64,000 bases of DNA from CAZMRQ01 sp964568795 (GTDB taxonomy: Bacteria > Pseudomonadota > Gammaproteobacteria > Comchoanobacterales > Comchoanobacteraceae). Every line of letters starts with the position of its first letter. Position 1 is the first letter of the stretch. Below the pieces are notes generated by a model. The model was not told the origin of the DNA and made no database searches. It worked only from the letters and a program-made list of their open reading frames with translations. The stretch spans positions 1 to 64,000 of the forward strand of contig CAZMRQ010000004.1 of NCBI GenBank assembly GCA_964568795.1. Reading direction: 5' to 3'. Positions 27,405 to 37,649 of the stretch are shown here, piece after piece. Position numbers and translations under genes: made by a program.

Positions 27405-28202
27405 GTGCAAACATATCTTCAATTCCTCAATGACATCTTAACACAAGGTCAAAAATCACCTGATCGCACCGGAACTGGGACAATCTCTCATTTCGGCTAT
27501 GACATGCGTTTTGATATTCGCAATAAATTCCCCCTGCTGACTACAAAAAAAATACACCTTAAATCTGTCATTCATGAGCTTCTATGGTTTATACAGGGAT
27601 CTACCAATATACACTACCTCAAAGAAAACGGTGTGCGTATATGGAATGAATGGGCCGATGAATCAGGAGAGTTGGGTCCTGTATATGGCGCTCAATGGCG
27701 TTCTTGGAAAACATCTAATGGAGAAAGTATTGATCAACTTCAGCGACTCATCGAACAATTAAAATCAAATCCTCATTCTCGCCGGCATATCCTGTCTGCA
27801 TGGAATGTTGGATCACTCTCTGCAATGGCTCTTCCGCCCTGCCACTTGCTTTGTCAGTTCTATGTCACCCAACAAGGCGAACTTTCTTGCAAACTTACCC
27901 AACGCTCTGCAGATGCCTTCTTAGGTGTGCCGTTTAATATCGCCAGCTATTCTTTACTGACATACATGATTGCTCAAGTAACTCATTTAAAGCCAGGTGA
28001 CTTCATTTGGTCTGGCGGAGACTGTCACATATATCTCAATCACTTAGATCAGGTCAAGCAGCAACTTCAAAGAACACCCACTTCACTCCCCACATGCTCG
28101 CTTAACCCCAATATCACACACATCGATGACTTCTGCTACGATGATGTCACTATCCATAATTACAATCCACAATCAGCAATAAAGGCACCTATTGCTGTCT
28201 AG
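27405..28202 (+). CDS. thyA: Thymidylate synthase
   Basis: 265 residues, the same size as E. coli ThyA. It methylates dUMP to dTMP with methylene-tetrahydrofolate. Seen: [17 protein letters not shown], the catalytic C146 in [30 protein letters not shown] and the C-terminal IKAPIAV. The start is GTG with AGGGG upstream, and the N-terminus matches the family exactly. It stands alone; no dihydrofolate reductase gene follows. Confidence 0.97.
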   Translation: MQTYLQFLNDILTQGQKSPDRTGTGTISHFGYDMRFDIRNKFPLLTTKKIHLKSVIHELLWFIQGSTNIHYLKENGVRIWNEWADESGELGPVYGAQWRSWKTSNGESIDQLQRLIEQLKSNPHSRRHILSAWNVGSLSAMALPPCHLLCQFYVTQQGELSCKLTQRSADAFLGVPFNIASYSLLTYMIAQVTHLKPGDFIWSGGDCHIYLNHLDQVKQQLQRTPTSLPTCSLNPNITHIDDFCYDDVTIHNYNPQSAIKAPIAV

Positions 28203-28403
28203 AACATGACCAACACATTGCACAGCTACCTATTCACCTTGAGTACTCAAAGCTTGCTGTCTCCATTGACATCTATCTCCTTACTTCTGTGAGATTTTGC
28301 AAGCCACATCTTTGTAGCACTGGCTAAAGACAAACCAGATAATACCTCCCACCCTAAAAAGCACTGTCCTGTTGTACTAAAAAATACGCATCAATACGAC
28401 ACT

Positions 28404-30050
28404 CTAGTTTCGATATGTTTTCCCAATCATTATTTTTCTCTCTTTGACCCATCCCAATTTATCATAATCAAAGAGAGTTCTTTCATGGTGTGGGGGCAAC
28501 CAATAATCTGCACGCCATAGATACGCACTCTCCGATTGCAGGGTATCGCTTAGTATTTTCTTATCAATATCTCCTGTTAATAAAAAAGTTTTGTGTCCTA
28601 TCAGTTTAACTACAAGCGAAGTTTGATTCTCATTGTTATACACTCTGTCTGGGTGTAAGACTTTAAAACACAGACCACCAAAACATTCCCCGTGGCCTCT
28701 TTTAATACGTGTTATCTTCACACACTCTCTTTTCAACGAAAGATTTCGGCAAGCTACTGTGATCGGCGATCCATAGATCTGACCTTTTAATTTAAGACGT
28801 GATAAAAATGACCATATCCCCCCAGCATGATCTAAATCACTGTGGCTCAGTATGATTGCATCCAAAAAAATATGATTTTTCCTCATGAACTGCTTAATCA
28901 ACCGTGCCGGTTTTTTTCGTGCAGTATCGTAAAGGATGGCTCGGCTTCCTTTCCAGAATAAACAGCTGAGTCCATGCCCTACCTCAAAACATTTCATGGA
29001 CTCATCTCTATCAATCTTCTCATACGACCACCCCATTAACAATAAGCCCACCAAAACTATATGCCATCGACGCTTCATTCTTATGCCCGCCCATGCTACT
29101 AATGCGGCAAACACACAAACCTGCCAAGGCCATGAATTAATCCCCCTATCTGGAAGAAGCTCATCCAATGAACAAAACAGAACAACAAATTTTTCATTCA
29201 ATGCAGTTAAATAGAGTGTTGCAGCATGCCACTTTAAAAATGCAAACATATTTGACAAAACTATATTCACACTTGCATGAATCATGATAAATGGCGACAA
29301 ACATGGTGCAATACACCATGACCAACTACTTGTATTCATTTCAAAGAAATGCAATATAGGCCAAAGAACCATTTGCACACCCACATGTGCCCAAAACAGT
29401 TGACTCCCTTGACGGAAAACTACTCCTAAATAGATTGAAGCTGTCATTGAAAGAAACAAAGATGCACTTAGAACCTTATTTGGGAAAATAATACAGACCA
29501 CCAACCAAATCAGCAGTTGCTTCTTTATAAACCTCTTAGACAACCTTTTTTGCAATAATAAAGATGCAAATGCCCTGACACTTGGCAAATTCAAACCTGA
29601 GACGAGTAACAAACCTAACATCAGTCCATATACCACCTGTTGTGGTAATCGGCATGTCTGACGTAAAAAATTAAATACATAATTTATATGCAAACCAGAT
29701 ATCACAAGGACATGGTAAATACCCAAAAACTGAATAGCTTGTATTAATGATCGATCACATTCCCTTGCTTGACCAAAAATCATTGCCATAGTGAAACCGC
29801 TATTGTCACTGTGACGCACTAAATCATAAACCCATCGAACATGTGGCTGTATTGTGGCGTGGATCATTTGCAATGGATCTATACTCAAACAACGCCACAA
29901 CACACACCATATATGAACTATTATTATATACACGATATGCCGTTTATTCTTCGTCAAAAAACACACAGCAATACTGATAAGAACACCCATGCCTTCATTC
30001 ATTAAAACTGCAGCATAGTGTGTCGAAAGGATTCCAATAATAATTCGCAT
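28404..30050 (-). CDS. comEC: ComEC/Rec2-family DNA-uptake membrane protein, short form
   Basis: 548 residues. The central competence domain has the family string YHVLVISGLHINYV and many membrane spans. The C-terminal metallo-beta-lactamase-like domain has LSHSDLDHAGG, HGECFGGL and LLTGDIDKK. Most ComEC proteins have about 700-800 residues with an N-terminal OB-fold/DUF4131 region, which is missing here; the protein starts with two or three spans directly. No frameshift is apparent, so this is either a natural short form or an old N-terminal deletion. ComEC transports single-stranded DNA across the inner membrane in natural transformation. Confidence 0.85.
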   Translation of the reverse strand: MRIIIGILSTHYAAVLMNEGMGVLISIAVCFLTKNKRHIVYIIIVHIWCVLWRCLSIDPLQMIHATIQPHVRWVYDLVRHSDNSGFTMAMIFGQARECDRSLIQAIQFLGIYHVLVISGLHINYVFNFLRQTCRLPQQVVYGLMLGLLLVSGLNLPSVRAFASLLLQKRLSKRFIKKQLLIWLVVCIIFPNKVLSASLFLSMTASIYLGVVFRQGSQLFWAHVGVQMVLWPILHFFEMNTSSWSWCIAPCLSPFIMIHASVNIVLSNMFAFLKWHAATLYLTALNEKFVVLFCSLDELLPDRGINSWPWQVCVFAALVAWAGIRMKRRWHIVLVGLLLMGWSYEKIDRDESMKCFEVGHGLSCLFWKGSRAILYDTARKKPARLIKQFMRKNHIFLDAIILSHSDLDHAGGIWSFLSRLKLKGQIYGSPITVACRNLSLKRECVKITRIKRGHGECFGGLCFKVLHPDRVYNNENQTSLVVKLIGHKTFLLTGDIDKKILSDTLQSESAYLWRADYWLPPHHERTLFDYDKLGWVKERKIMIGKTYRN

Positions 30051-30091
30051 GCTTTGAATCTTAACTGATCCTTTTTCAAGCAGCTAGACCG

Positions 30092-31243
30092 TTATATTCG
30101 GTCCTGAAGTATATCCTGGCGAATACGCGCCATCCAATGAATGAGTACGTGAATATTATGCAATGATGCTAACATAGCAAATGCAGGCTCTTTCATTTTG
30201 AATAAGTGATGTAGGTAGCCCATACTGTAGTTTTGACACGTATAACATGTGCACTCTGCGTCTATAGGTCCTTTCTCAGTTAACCAGCGTGACTGTCCGA
30301 TTTTGACTGCCACTCCCTGGCGAAAAACCTGTCCATGACGCGCACATTTTGTGGGGTACGAACTATCCATCGTATCTATTCCATTCGACACAGCAAGTGA
30401 AATACCCAACATATCCCCAATACCCAATAAATGCCGCGGCTTTTCCTTAGGCAAATGAATCGCCGTCATTTCAAGGACATTTTTTAGATCATGATGGTCG
30501 CGACCAAACGACCCACCTAAAGCAAAACCATCCCAATCACGTTGACATAGCATATCACAACTGCGATGACGTAAATCAGGATCAAGCCCCCCATGAACCA
30601 CTCCATAGATGCCTTGTTCAGAAGGATTGATTTGATGGTAATCGTATGACCGGTTCATCCATCTATGTGTGCGCTCAAATGAACGCTTTAATGCATCACT
30701 GCCCAGATGAAACGGCGGCAGCTCATCAAATGGGATCATAATATCAGAGCCAAAAGATTTTTGAGCCGCTATTGAGCTTTCTGGGGTTAATACAATCACC
30801 CGGCCATCTCGGTACGATCTAAATGTGACCCCCTCCTCCTTGACAGAGATCACACTGTTGCTGCTTTTTTTCTTGCCACAACTTTTCAATTCATCAGCTA
30901 CAGAACCATAGGCTAAAGAAAATACCTGAAACCCCCCTGAATCTGTAATAATAGGTGCTTGTCGATTAATGTATTGATGCAAGCCACCCATCGATGCAAT
31001 AACATCTGGACCAGGATGAACTAGCAAATGATAAGTGTTACAAAACATGAGCTCTAAACCCAATTGTGTCACACATGTATTGTCCAATGCTTTCAATGTG
31101 CCATTGGTCCCTACCGCAACAAAACCCGGTGTTTGAATAGTTCCATGTGGCGTGACAATGCGCCCTACACGTGCTTGTGACTTCTTCGACACATGCTCAC
31201 ATTCATATCTTATTGCTGAATCAACCTTCGTATTAGTGACCAT
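30092..31243 (-). CDS. tgt: tRNA-guanine transglycosylase, queuine-type
   Basis: 383 residues. It exchanges G34 of GUN-anticodon tRNAs for a 7-deazaguanine base. Catalytic residues are D101 (TDSGGFQVF) and D293 (DTMDSSYPTK). The zinc site is C331, C333, C336 and H362. At the pocket positions that separate bacterial preQ1 enzymes from eukaryotic queuine enzymes, the usual Cys after D-E is Leu175 (DEL), and the usual Val of the GGLAVG loop is Gly247 (GGSFG). The larger pocket and strings such as DELPP and DSSYPTK match, from memory, the Chlamydia enzyme, which uses queuine. It overlaps yhhQ by 11 bases in the uvrB-yhhQ-tgt cluster. Confidence 0.93.
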   Translation of the reverse strand: MVTNTKVDSAIRYECEHVSKKSQARVGRIVTPHGTIQTPGFVAVGTNGTLKALDNTCVTQLGLELMFCNTYHLLVHPGPDVIASMGGLHQYINRQAPIITDSGGFQVFSLAYGSVADELKSCGKKKSSNSVISVKEEGVTFRSYRDGRVIVLTPESSIAAQKSFGSDIMIPFDELPPFHLGSDALKRSFERTHRWMNRSYDYHQINPSEQGIYGVVHGGLDPDLRHRSCDMLCQRDWDGFALGGSFGRDHHDLKNVLEMTAIHLPKEKPRHLLGIGDMLGISLAVSNGIDTMDSSYPTKCARHGQVFRQGVAVKIGQSRWLTEKGPIDAECTCYTCQNYSMGYLHHLFKMKEPAFAMLASLHNIHVLIHWMARIRQDILQDRI

Positions 31244-31898
31244 GCTGAACTCTCAAACGTGTTTGTAAAAGATACGTGAGTGACCACACTAGCAAGCAAA
31301 TCTGCTTGATTGCGTAACTGACGAAAAAGACTGACCAAAGATCAAACACAATTGAAGACAATGCAGTAAAAGTAAAAAACCAAGTATCTATAAGCGATGA
31401 GCATGTGACAGCAACGAATGATCTCAAGACAAAAGACCATGTATAATGCTTCGAAATATACCCAAACAGTACCCTTTCAAATATCTGAGACAAACAAAAA
31501 GAAACAAATGACAAACTGGCTATTTTAGGAGTTATCCCAAAAACAAGGTCAAATGAAGTGTGCAATTTGTCGTGTATGGATGGTTCATACAACAGATGCA
31601 TGCTCAATAAGAATGGAATAGCCAATGTGACAATCATCGTTAATACCAAGGTACGGTATGCCTGAGATTTCCCATATTGCTCATGAATTATATTCATACC
31701 AAAGAAAAAGGCAATGGTATACACATCTGCTGATGTGACCTCAAAGCCAAACAGCATGATTTGTTTGGTAACAACTAAGTTTGCGCAAACAGGCAGAAAA
31801 CATAACCACAACACCAATGTCTGGCGACCAAAATAGCGGGCTATGTATGTCACGGTGTACAATAACAAAGTATGAAGTAAAAAAATTATATTGTTCAA
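31233..31898 (-). CDS. yhhQ: Queuosine-precursor/queuine importer of the YhhQ family
   Basis: About 222 residues with six or so membrane spans. Family strings include FGFEVTSADVYTIAFFFGMNI, shown here in part, HEQYGKSQAYR and SLIDTWFFTF. It transports queuosine precursors across the inner membrane. The open frame extends to 31970 inside uvrB. I choose TTG at 31896-31898, because AAAGG from the uvrB end sits eight bases upstream and the first membrane span then starts at the N-terminus. It overlaps tgt, which fits uptake directly feeding tRNA modification. Confidence 0.9.
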   Translation of the reverse strand: MNNIIFLLHTLLLYTVTYIARYFGRQTLVLWLCFLPVCANLVVTKQIMLFGFEVTSADVYTIAFFFGMNIIHEQYGKSQAYRTLVLTMIVTLAIPFLLSMHLLYEPSIHDKLHTSFDLVFGITPKIASLSFVSFCLSQIFERVLFGYISKHYTWSFVLRSFVAVTCSSLIDTWFFTFTALSSIVFDLWSVFFVSYAIKQICLLVWSLTYLLQTRLRVQHGH

Positions 31899-31902
31899 TG
31901 TA

Positions 31903-33861
31903 TTAACCTTTAAGCAATTGTTGATACTTTTCCATCCGTTGACGGTAACGTAAAGCTTGTTCAAATTCAAGACTTTGGGCGTGTTTTTTCATTTGTTTTT
32001 CACAAGACTCAATCTCCAAGATCAGATCTTTCTCCTTTGTGATTATTGGATCTTGCTCTTGTTGGCTGTCTTTCTTTATTTCTAGGATGTCCTCAATAGG
32101 CTTGATAACACTCTGAGGAACGATCCCATGTTTCGTGTTGTATTTCTTTTGGATGTCGCGGCGTCTTTTAGTCTCACTCATTGCTTCAGCCATTGCTGCT
32201 GATACAACATCACCATACAGTATTGCTTTTCCACTGACGTGACGAGCCACCCGTCCTATCGTTTGTATTAATGATGGCGTTGAACGTAGAAACCCTGCTT
32301 TATCTGCATCAAAAATAGCCACAAGCGATACTTCAGGCATATCGAGTCCTTCGCGCAAAAGATTGATGCCTACCAGGACATCAAAGCAGCCCAAGCGCAA
32401 ATCCCTGATTATTTCAACACGCTCAACTGTATCTATTTCAGAATGCAAATACCGAACACGAATGCCTTGCTCCATCAGAAAATCAGTTAACTGCTCTGAC
32501 ATTTTTTTTGTCAGCGTAGTGATTAACACTCTCTCACCTAATTGAGTCCGCTCTTTGATTTCTGATAACACATCTAAAACCTGGTTGCCTGCTGGCCTCA
32601 CTTCAATCTCAGGATCAACTAACCCTGTCGGACGTACAATTTGTTCTGATACTGATTTTGAATGTTCAGCTTCATATTTCCCAGGGGTCGCTGAAACTGC
32701 TATTTTTTGAAATGGAATAGCCATAAATTCATCGAATTTTAATGGCCGATTGTCCATCGCAGATGGAAGCCTAAATCCATGATTAACAAGCATCTCTTTT
32801 CGAGATCTGTCCCCATGATACATCGCTTTTAGCTGAGGAATCATCACATGAGATTCATCCAAGAATATAAGTCCATTATGCGGTAAATAGTCCAACAATG
32901 TTGCCGAGGGAACTCCTGCCTCTCGTCCTGAAATATAACGCGCATAGTTCTCAACTCCCTGACAATAGCCGATCTCAGTGATCATCTCACAATCATAACG
33001 TGTCCGTTGTTCTATCCTTTGCGCCTCTAGCAATCGATTTTCCTTCTTTAACGTCATGACACGCTCATGCAACTCGTTTTTTATTTGATCCACAACACGG
33101 AGCATCTTTTCTTTAGGGCTGACATAATGTGTTTTAGGGTAGAGCGTGTAACTCTCGAGACTTCCAAGACAAGCCCCAGTGAGCGGGTCAAATGAAGTTA
33201 TTTTTTCAATTTCATCATCAAAAAGTTCAATACGGTAAGCTACCTTCCCCTCATCAGCAGGAAAGATATCTATTCGATCACCCCGCACACGGTACTGGCC
33301 ACGCTCAAACGTTATATTGGAGCGCACATACTGCATTTCAGCCAGTCTTCTTATCAAAGACCGTTGCTCATAACGTGATCCCACCCCAAGCGCCATAGTC
33401 ATTTTTTGATAGCTATCTGGATCACCTAGACCATATATAGCCGAGACGGTAGCCACAATAATCGTGTCTGGTCGTTGAAGAATTGCCCTAGTAGCGGACA
33501 GGCGCATCTGCTCGATATGTTCATTGATAGCAGCATCTTTCTCAATATACGTATCTGTGGCAGGCACATATGCTTCAGGCTGATAATAGTCGTAGTATGA
33601 TACGAAATATTCCACAGCATTGTGAGGAAAAAAGTTCTTCATCTCACCATATAATTGTGCGGCCAGTGTTTTATTTGGCGCCATGATCATTGCTGGGCGT
33701 TGTGTGCGGCTAATAACTTCAGCCATCGTGAATGTCTTGCCCGATCCCGTCACACCAAGCAATGTTTGCATCGGCACATCGTTGGCAATGTGACTTAATA
33801 TCTGCTCAATAGCTTTTGGCTGATCGCCGCATGGTTTGTACTGACTTCTGAGATCAAACAT
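31903..33861 (-). CDS. uvrB: Excinuclease ABC subunit B
   Basis: 652 residues, normal length. It is the damage-verifying, helicase-fold subunit of nucleotide excision repair. Seen: Walker [15 protein letters not shown], the beta-hairpin [17 protein letters not shown], and the helicase motifs [16 protein letters not shown] and QTIGRVARH. The C-terminal UVR motif ([19 protein letters not shown]) is the UvrC contact. The start ATG lies about 90 bases from the divergent aminotransferase gene. yhhQ follows five bases after its stop region. Confidence 0.97.
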   Translation of the reverse strand: MFDLRSQYKPCGDQPKAIEQILSHIANDVPMQTLLGVTGSGKTFTMAEVISRTQRPAMIMAPNKTLAAQLYGEMKNFFPHNAVEYFVSYYDYYQPEAYVPATDTYIEKDAAINEHIEQMRLSATRAILQRPDTIIVATVSAIYGLGDPDSYQKMTMALGVGSRYEQRSLIRRLAEMQYVRSNITFERGQYRVRGDRIDIFPADEGKVAYRIELFDDEIEKITSFDPLTGACLGSLESYTLYPKTHYVSPKEKMLRVVDQIKNELHERVMTLKKENRLLEAQRIEQRTRYDCEMITEIGYCQGVENYARYISGREAGVPSATLLDYLPHNGLIFLDESHVMIPQLKAMYHGDRSRKEMLVNHGFRLPSAMDNRPLKFDEFMAIPFQKIAVSATPGKYEAEHSKSVSEQIVRPTGLVDPEIEVRPAGNQVLDVLSEIKERTQLGERVLITTLTKKMSEQLTDFLMEQGIRVRYLHSEIDTVERVEIIRDLRLGCFDVLVGINLLREGLDMPEVSLVAIFDADKAGFLRSTPSLIQTIGRVARHVSGKAILYGDVVSAAMAEAMSETKRRRDIQKKYNTKHGIVPQSVIKPIEDILEIKKDSQQEQDPIITKEKDLILEIESCEKQMKKHAQSLEFEQALRYRQRMEKYQQLLKG

Positions 33862-33952
33862 AAAATAGTTGACGCCCTATATAAGATTGGTTATGTTGTA
33901 TGGTATATTGGCATAGTCCCAATAAAATTCCAAGTTAAAACAAGGATTAATT

Positions 33953-35149
33953 ATGGTCTCATTCTCAAAGAGGACTAATAATCTTAGCCCTTCAGAAACG
34001 CTGCTGGTTGCACAGAGGTGCCGTGAAAAGAAAGCACAAGGGCATAATATCATTGCTATGGACGTTGGTGAGTCCGACCTAGTTGTTCCTCTTCCTGTAC
34101 AGGCTGCGGCAATTGAAGCCATCCATACCGGTCACAGTAAATACACTGATACAAGGGGCATTCCCCCGCTGAGAGAAAAACTGGCAGAGAAGATATTTCA
34201 TGATCAAGAATTACAAATAGACCCCCAAGGAGTCTTACTCACTCCTGGGCTCAAACAAGCTATTTTTTATGCCGTCATGTCTACTGTAAACCCTGGTGAT
34301 GAAGTCATCATACCTGCCCCTTACTGGCCATCATTTAAGAGTATTGTGGTTTATGCTGGTGCAATCCCCGTCATTCTGCCCACTTCACTTGAAGAAAACT
34401 TCGATTTGTCTGCTGAAAAACTTGAGAAGGCTATTACAACAAAAACAAAAATGCTTATTCTGACATCGCCAAATAATCCAACTGGTCGTAGCATCTCAGC
34501 TGACTTATTGCGTGAGTATGGACGTGTCCTGTCTACACACTCTGACATCTGGATACTGTGTGACCATATTTATCAGAGCCTGTATTGGGGAGAGACCCCA
34601 TTAAGCTACTTGCCTAAAGAATGTCCACACCTGCACCCTCGTATTATCACTATGGGTGGATTCTCAAAAACATATGCGATGACTGGATGGCGACTTGGCT
34701 ATATTGCCTCAACAAATGATGAATTAATCGAACATATGCACAACTTGCAAATGCAAACATGCACACACCCAAATAGCATTGCTCAACATGCCGCTATTGC
34801 AGCACTTAATAATGCTAAGCAAATACACCATGAAGCTAAAGCAGTCTTCCAAGAACGACATGACTATTTATATGCTGCTCTAAAACAAATACCTGATTTT
34901 GAGCTTTACCCCAGCAATGGCGCTTTCTACTTGTTTCCTAGAGTCACGAAGCTCATACGAAAATTTGGTCTACGCGATGACTGTGCTCTGGCTGAGTACC
35001 TTCTTGAGCATGCCCATATAAGTGTTGTTCCCGGAAAATATTTTGGCCTTGAAGGGCATATCCGCATGTCTTTTGCCACCCGTTTAGAAAAACTCGAACA
35101 GTGTATTACTCAGTTACGCTCTTTGCCAGGCTTGAGTGCATCATCTTAA
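33953..35149 (+). CDS. PLP-dependent class I/II aminotransferase (aspartate aminotransferase type)
   Basis: 398 residues. N-terminal strings (LSPSETLLVAQRCREKKAQG, shown in part, and DVGESDLVVP) and KYTDTRGIPPLREKL place it in the fold-type I family near bacterial aspartate aminotransferases. The Schiff-base lysine is in GGFSKTYAMTGWRLGY, with SPNNPTGR and the carboxylate-binding RMSFA near the end. It transfers amino groups between aspartate-like amino acids and 2-oxo acids. Substrate preference cannot be fixed by eye. It is followed by tRNA-Asn. Confidence 0.9.
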   Translation: MVSFSKRTNNLSPSETLLVAQRCREKKAQGHNIIAMDVGESDLVVPLPVQAAAIEAIHTGHSKYTDTRGIPPLREKLAEKIFHDQELQIDPQGVLLTPGLKQAIFYAVMSTVNPGDEVIIPAPYWPSFKSIVVYAGAIPVILPTSLEENFDLSAEKLEKAITTKTKMLILTSPNNPTGRSISADLLREYGRVLSTHSDIWILCDHIYQSLYWGETPLSYLPKECPHLHPRIITMGGFSKTYAMTGWRLGYIASTNDELIEHMHNLQMQTCTHPNSIAQHAAIAALNNAKQIHHEAKAVFQERHDYLYAALKQIPDFELYPSNGAFYLFPRVTKLIRKFGLRDDCALAEYLLEHAHISVVPGKYFGLEGHIRMSFATRLEKLEQCITQLRSLPGLSASS

Positions 35150-35158
35150 GTAATTTTG

Positions 35159-35187
35159 TTGACTGACGTCATAGTATTCGTTATTAT
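35159..35187 (+). promoter_or_regulatory. Promoter of tRNA-Asn
   Basis: TTGACT (35159-35164), 17-base spacer and TATTAT (35182-35187), ending 12 bases before the mature tRNA. Both hexamers match consensus at five of six positions. Confidence 0.7.
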
Positions 35188-35198
35188 CACTACAGTAT

Positions 35199-35273
35199 TC
35201 CTCGGTAGCTCAGTGGTAGAGCAGGTGGCTGTTAACCACTTGGTCGATGGTTCGAATCCGTCCCGGGGAGCCA
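35199..35273 (+). tRNA. tRNA-Asn (GUU anticodon), CCA encoded
   Basis: A full cloverleaf folds: acceptor TCCTCGG/CCGGGGA, D-stem GCTC/GAGC, anticodon stem GGTGG/CCACT with loop CTGTTAA (anticodon GTT), and T-stem GATGG/CCGTC with loop TTCGAAT. Discriminator G is followed by an encoded CCA. tRNA-Asn(GUU) is one of the four tRNAs modified by TGT, encoded 4 kb upstream. Confidence 0.97.
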
Positions 35274-35458
35274 TTTTAATAAAAACGGCTTAATTAAATT
35301 TCTCACTCAACTTTTGCTAATGCTCTATGCATTGGCTCATATCAATACAAACACCTGATTCAGCACGATACTTTCACTCGTATCTTTGACATGAATCCAA
35401 AACCGATGTCATTGCTGCATACTTCTTACCACCAGCAATCTAGGTACATCGAGAACAT

Positions 35459-37030
35459 TCAAAAATGATTGCCGGGGACTGCATTATTCCCCACAGCTAC
35501 AGGAGCACTCTCTCTCGAGGGGTCTAAACTTTGGCGGTTTAATCCATTAATTTGAGGCCCAGTATTATTTTCCTTCTTGTAACCACACCATGAACCATAT
35601 TTCTTTGAAAACAACTGATATAAATATTTAAAAAAACCAATAATAGCACCTAAGACAGGAGTCTTAGCAGCTTGGTGAGCTATCCTTTTAACTGCTTGCG
35701 TTATTTGGCGTCCTAAAATCTTTATGTGCCCATTCACAGCGCTGAAATTTAAATTATTGAAAATAAGATGACAAAATGTTTGAAAGAACGTTCTATCTTG
35801 TTGCTTCTCTGAGTCCTTAACACTCATGACCTCCTTTGGAGCTTCTAATCTTTCATCTGCATCTTGAATAGAGCAGTTGTCTTTCTGAAAAGTCCGAGAA
35901 GTGTCCTGGTTTATCATCAACGCTATTTTTTCGTTGATGTAGCTCTTTATTGATTCACACACCAACGACTTTGCTCTGTCTTTAAATCCCTCAGGAAGAG
36001 CATCACAGCTGTATCTTTCAGAGCTACAAAGAACAATGTTTGTCTCTTGCTCTATCAACACACTTGGGCATTCTTGTCGACCATCAAGCACAAGTTTCTT
36101 CACGTAGTTCAGCATATGAATCGTCTGTGGCATGCTTTTTGTATCTTGAGTAAATACGCTACCATCCAATGGCACATCTATTGGAATACCTTGCCTCATT
36201 AGTAACTCAAGCATCTCACTGCGATCATAGGCAATAACTAGCGCATAGAGTGTATGAACTGGCTCAATAGCAAACTGAGATAGCTCAGTCTTAAACTGAG
36301 CCAAATCATTGTCTATTATCGCTCTATAAATTGGCATCTGATAATCTGAATGACTGATATGAGCCCTCACCATGTCATCGTCATACAGCGAATCGAAAAT
36401 AGTCTTGAAGTATTTTTGAAAGACATCTTGACGGAGAATTAACGTCGTAAAATCTTTTAATAATTGCTTCTTATTCAAATTCAAAAAGATTGAATCATTA
36501 TTTGTTTTCTCTTCCCATTTGGATTTAGTTTTTTGTACAAATTTTTCAATTTAATAATCGAGAACAGCATTGTCTTGCACACCATGCACATCAATAAACT
36601 TTTTGTGATCTCTGATAACACCCACAACTATTCTGCTACTCGTATAATTCATCAGGCTCTGCGATATATAATACATAAGCTTACTAAATTTATTATTCTC
36701 CTTTTGATCAATGATGTCTTCTAACGAGAGGGGGTGACCAGACTCAAGAAAAGTACGGACATCTTCTATTGTGAAAGGACAACCGGCCAGAAAAAGTTGA
36801 CGTGTGAATTCATATTTTTCTCCTTTTAGCGCCATGCGAATTGCTGGCTTTATTCCTGAATTTTCACCCTCAGTAGCAAACGTGCTTGAATCTTCTTTAT
36901 ATCTTGCTAAGTATTTACTAAACTGAGCCCCATCGCCCACATTAATCGCTTTTAAAAGACTAGCACCGTTCTCTTGAGGTGTTTTGCTCCTACCCAGTTA
37001 AAGACTGAACCTTCCTTTTGATGATGACAC
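35459..37030 (-). pseudogene. Ankyrin-like protein gene interrupted by two in-frame TAA codons
   Basis: One reading frame of 524 codons runs from GTG 37030 (GAGGAG six bases upstream) to TGA 35459. It is broken only by TAA at 36998-37000 (codon 11) and TAA at 36551-36553; there is no frameshift. Between the stops, and from 36484 on, the sequence has degenerate ankyrin-repeat features: NGASLLKAINVGDGAQFSKYL, shown in part, PAIRMALKGEKYEFTRQLFLAGCP and PIYRAIIDNDLAQFK followed by MLELLMRQGIPID. The C-terminus has a hydrophobic helix (VLGAIIGFFKYLYQLF). The pieces could be made separately (GTG 36940, TTG 36484), but a once-intact gene with two nonsense mutations is simplest. Confidence 0.75.
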
Positions 37031-37231
37031 TATTTTCTCCTCAATAGAATAGATTATAATCGTAACATAAAAAAAGAGATTAAAAACTTATTTAATAGAA
37101 ATAAATATAGCATAGCTCATCTGTGAAACATGGCAATCTGCTGAGACACTAAGCGTGATTCAAAGGCAATAAGGTCACAGTCATTAGCTATCTTGACATA
37201 TCCAGCAAACACCCATTTCGTATGAATCGAT

Positions 37232-37621
37232 TTAATTCTCACATTTTATCTTTTCAGTATGCTCACAGCGAATCTTTCTAAGTTCTTTATAAAATGTATT
37301 CTCATCTGTATAACCATCAAAACGTCCAAGTTCATACTTCTTATCTTTGTCATCATTGATCAAAATGAATGTAGGCGTAGCATTGACATCCTCTTTCAAC
37401 ACATGCTCTGATGCCTCAGGCATGCCTAATGCTATATTATATAGTTTGATGATTGGTACAGGCAGCTCACTCTGCCACAACTTCTTATTTGGATAATTTG
37501 AATAAGCAGAGTCTAGAAACTTTTCACAATGATAGCACCCAGGGGCATACAAAACCCATAATTCATCCGCATAAATGTTCTGCGATAAAACCGCAAACAC
37601 ACACAATAATCTAATCAACAT
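37232..37621 (-). CDS. Exported thioredoxin-like protein
   Basis: 129 residues with an N-terminal signal peptide (MLIRLLCVFAVLSQNIYA) and a CxxC redox site in APGCYHCEKF. The thioredoxin-fold cis-proline region is NATPTFIL, and a glycine-rich GRFDGYTDE follows. It is probably a periplasmic thiol-disulphide oxidoreductase. Two more cysteines lie near the C-terminus (IRCEHTEKIKC). It is transcribed away from the acyl-CoA dehydrogenase by 29 bases, possibly as the second gene of that operon. Confidence 0.85.
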   Translation of the reverse strand: MLIRLLCVFAVLSQNIYADELWVLYAPGCYHCEKFLDSAYSNYPNKKLWQSELPVPIIKLYNIALGMPEASEHVLKEDVNATPTFILINDDKDKKYELGRFDGYTDENTFYKELRKIRCEHTEKIKCEN

Positions 37622-37649
37622 ATCAATAACTCTTTAAAGTTATCTTACA

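Noticed and set aside
36533..36724. 63-codon plus-strand frame antisense to the ankyrin-like pseudogene
   Set aside because: No ribosome binding site or homology; explained by the frame of the opposite strand.
35459..37030. Possibility that TAA is reassigned to a sense codon in this genome
   Set aside because: TAA ends normal-length conserved genes here (for example uvrB, fumC and clpB), so global recoding is not supported.
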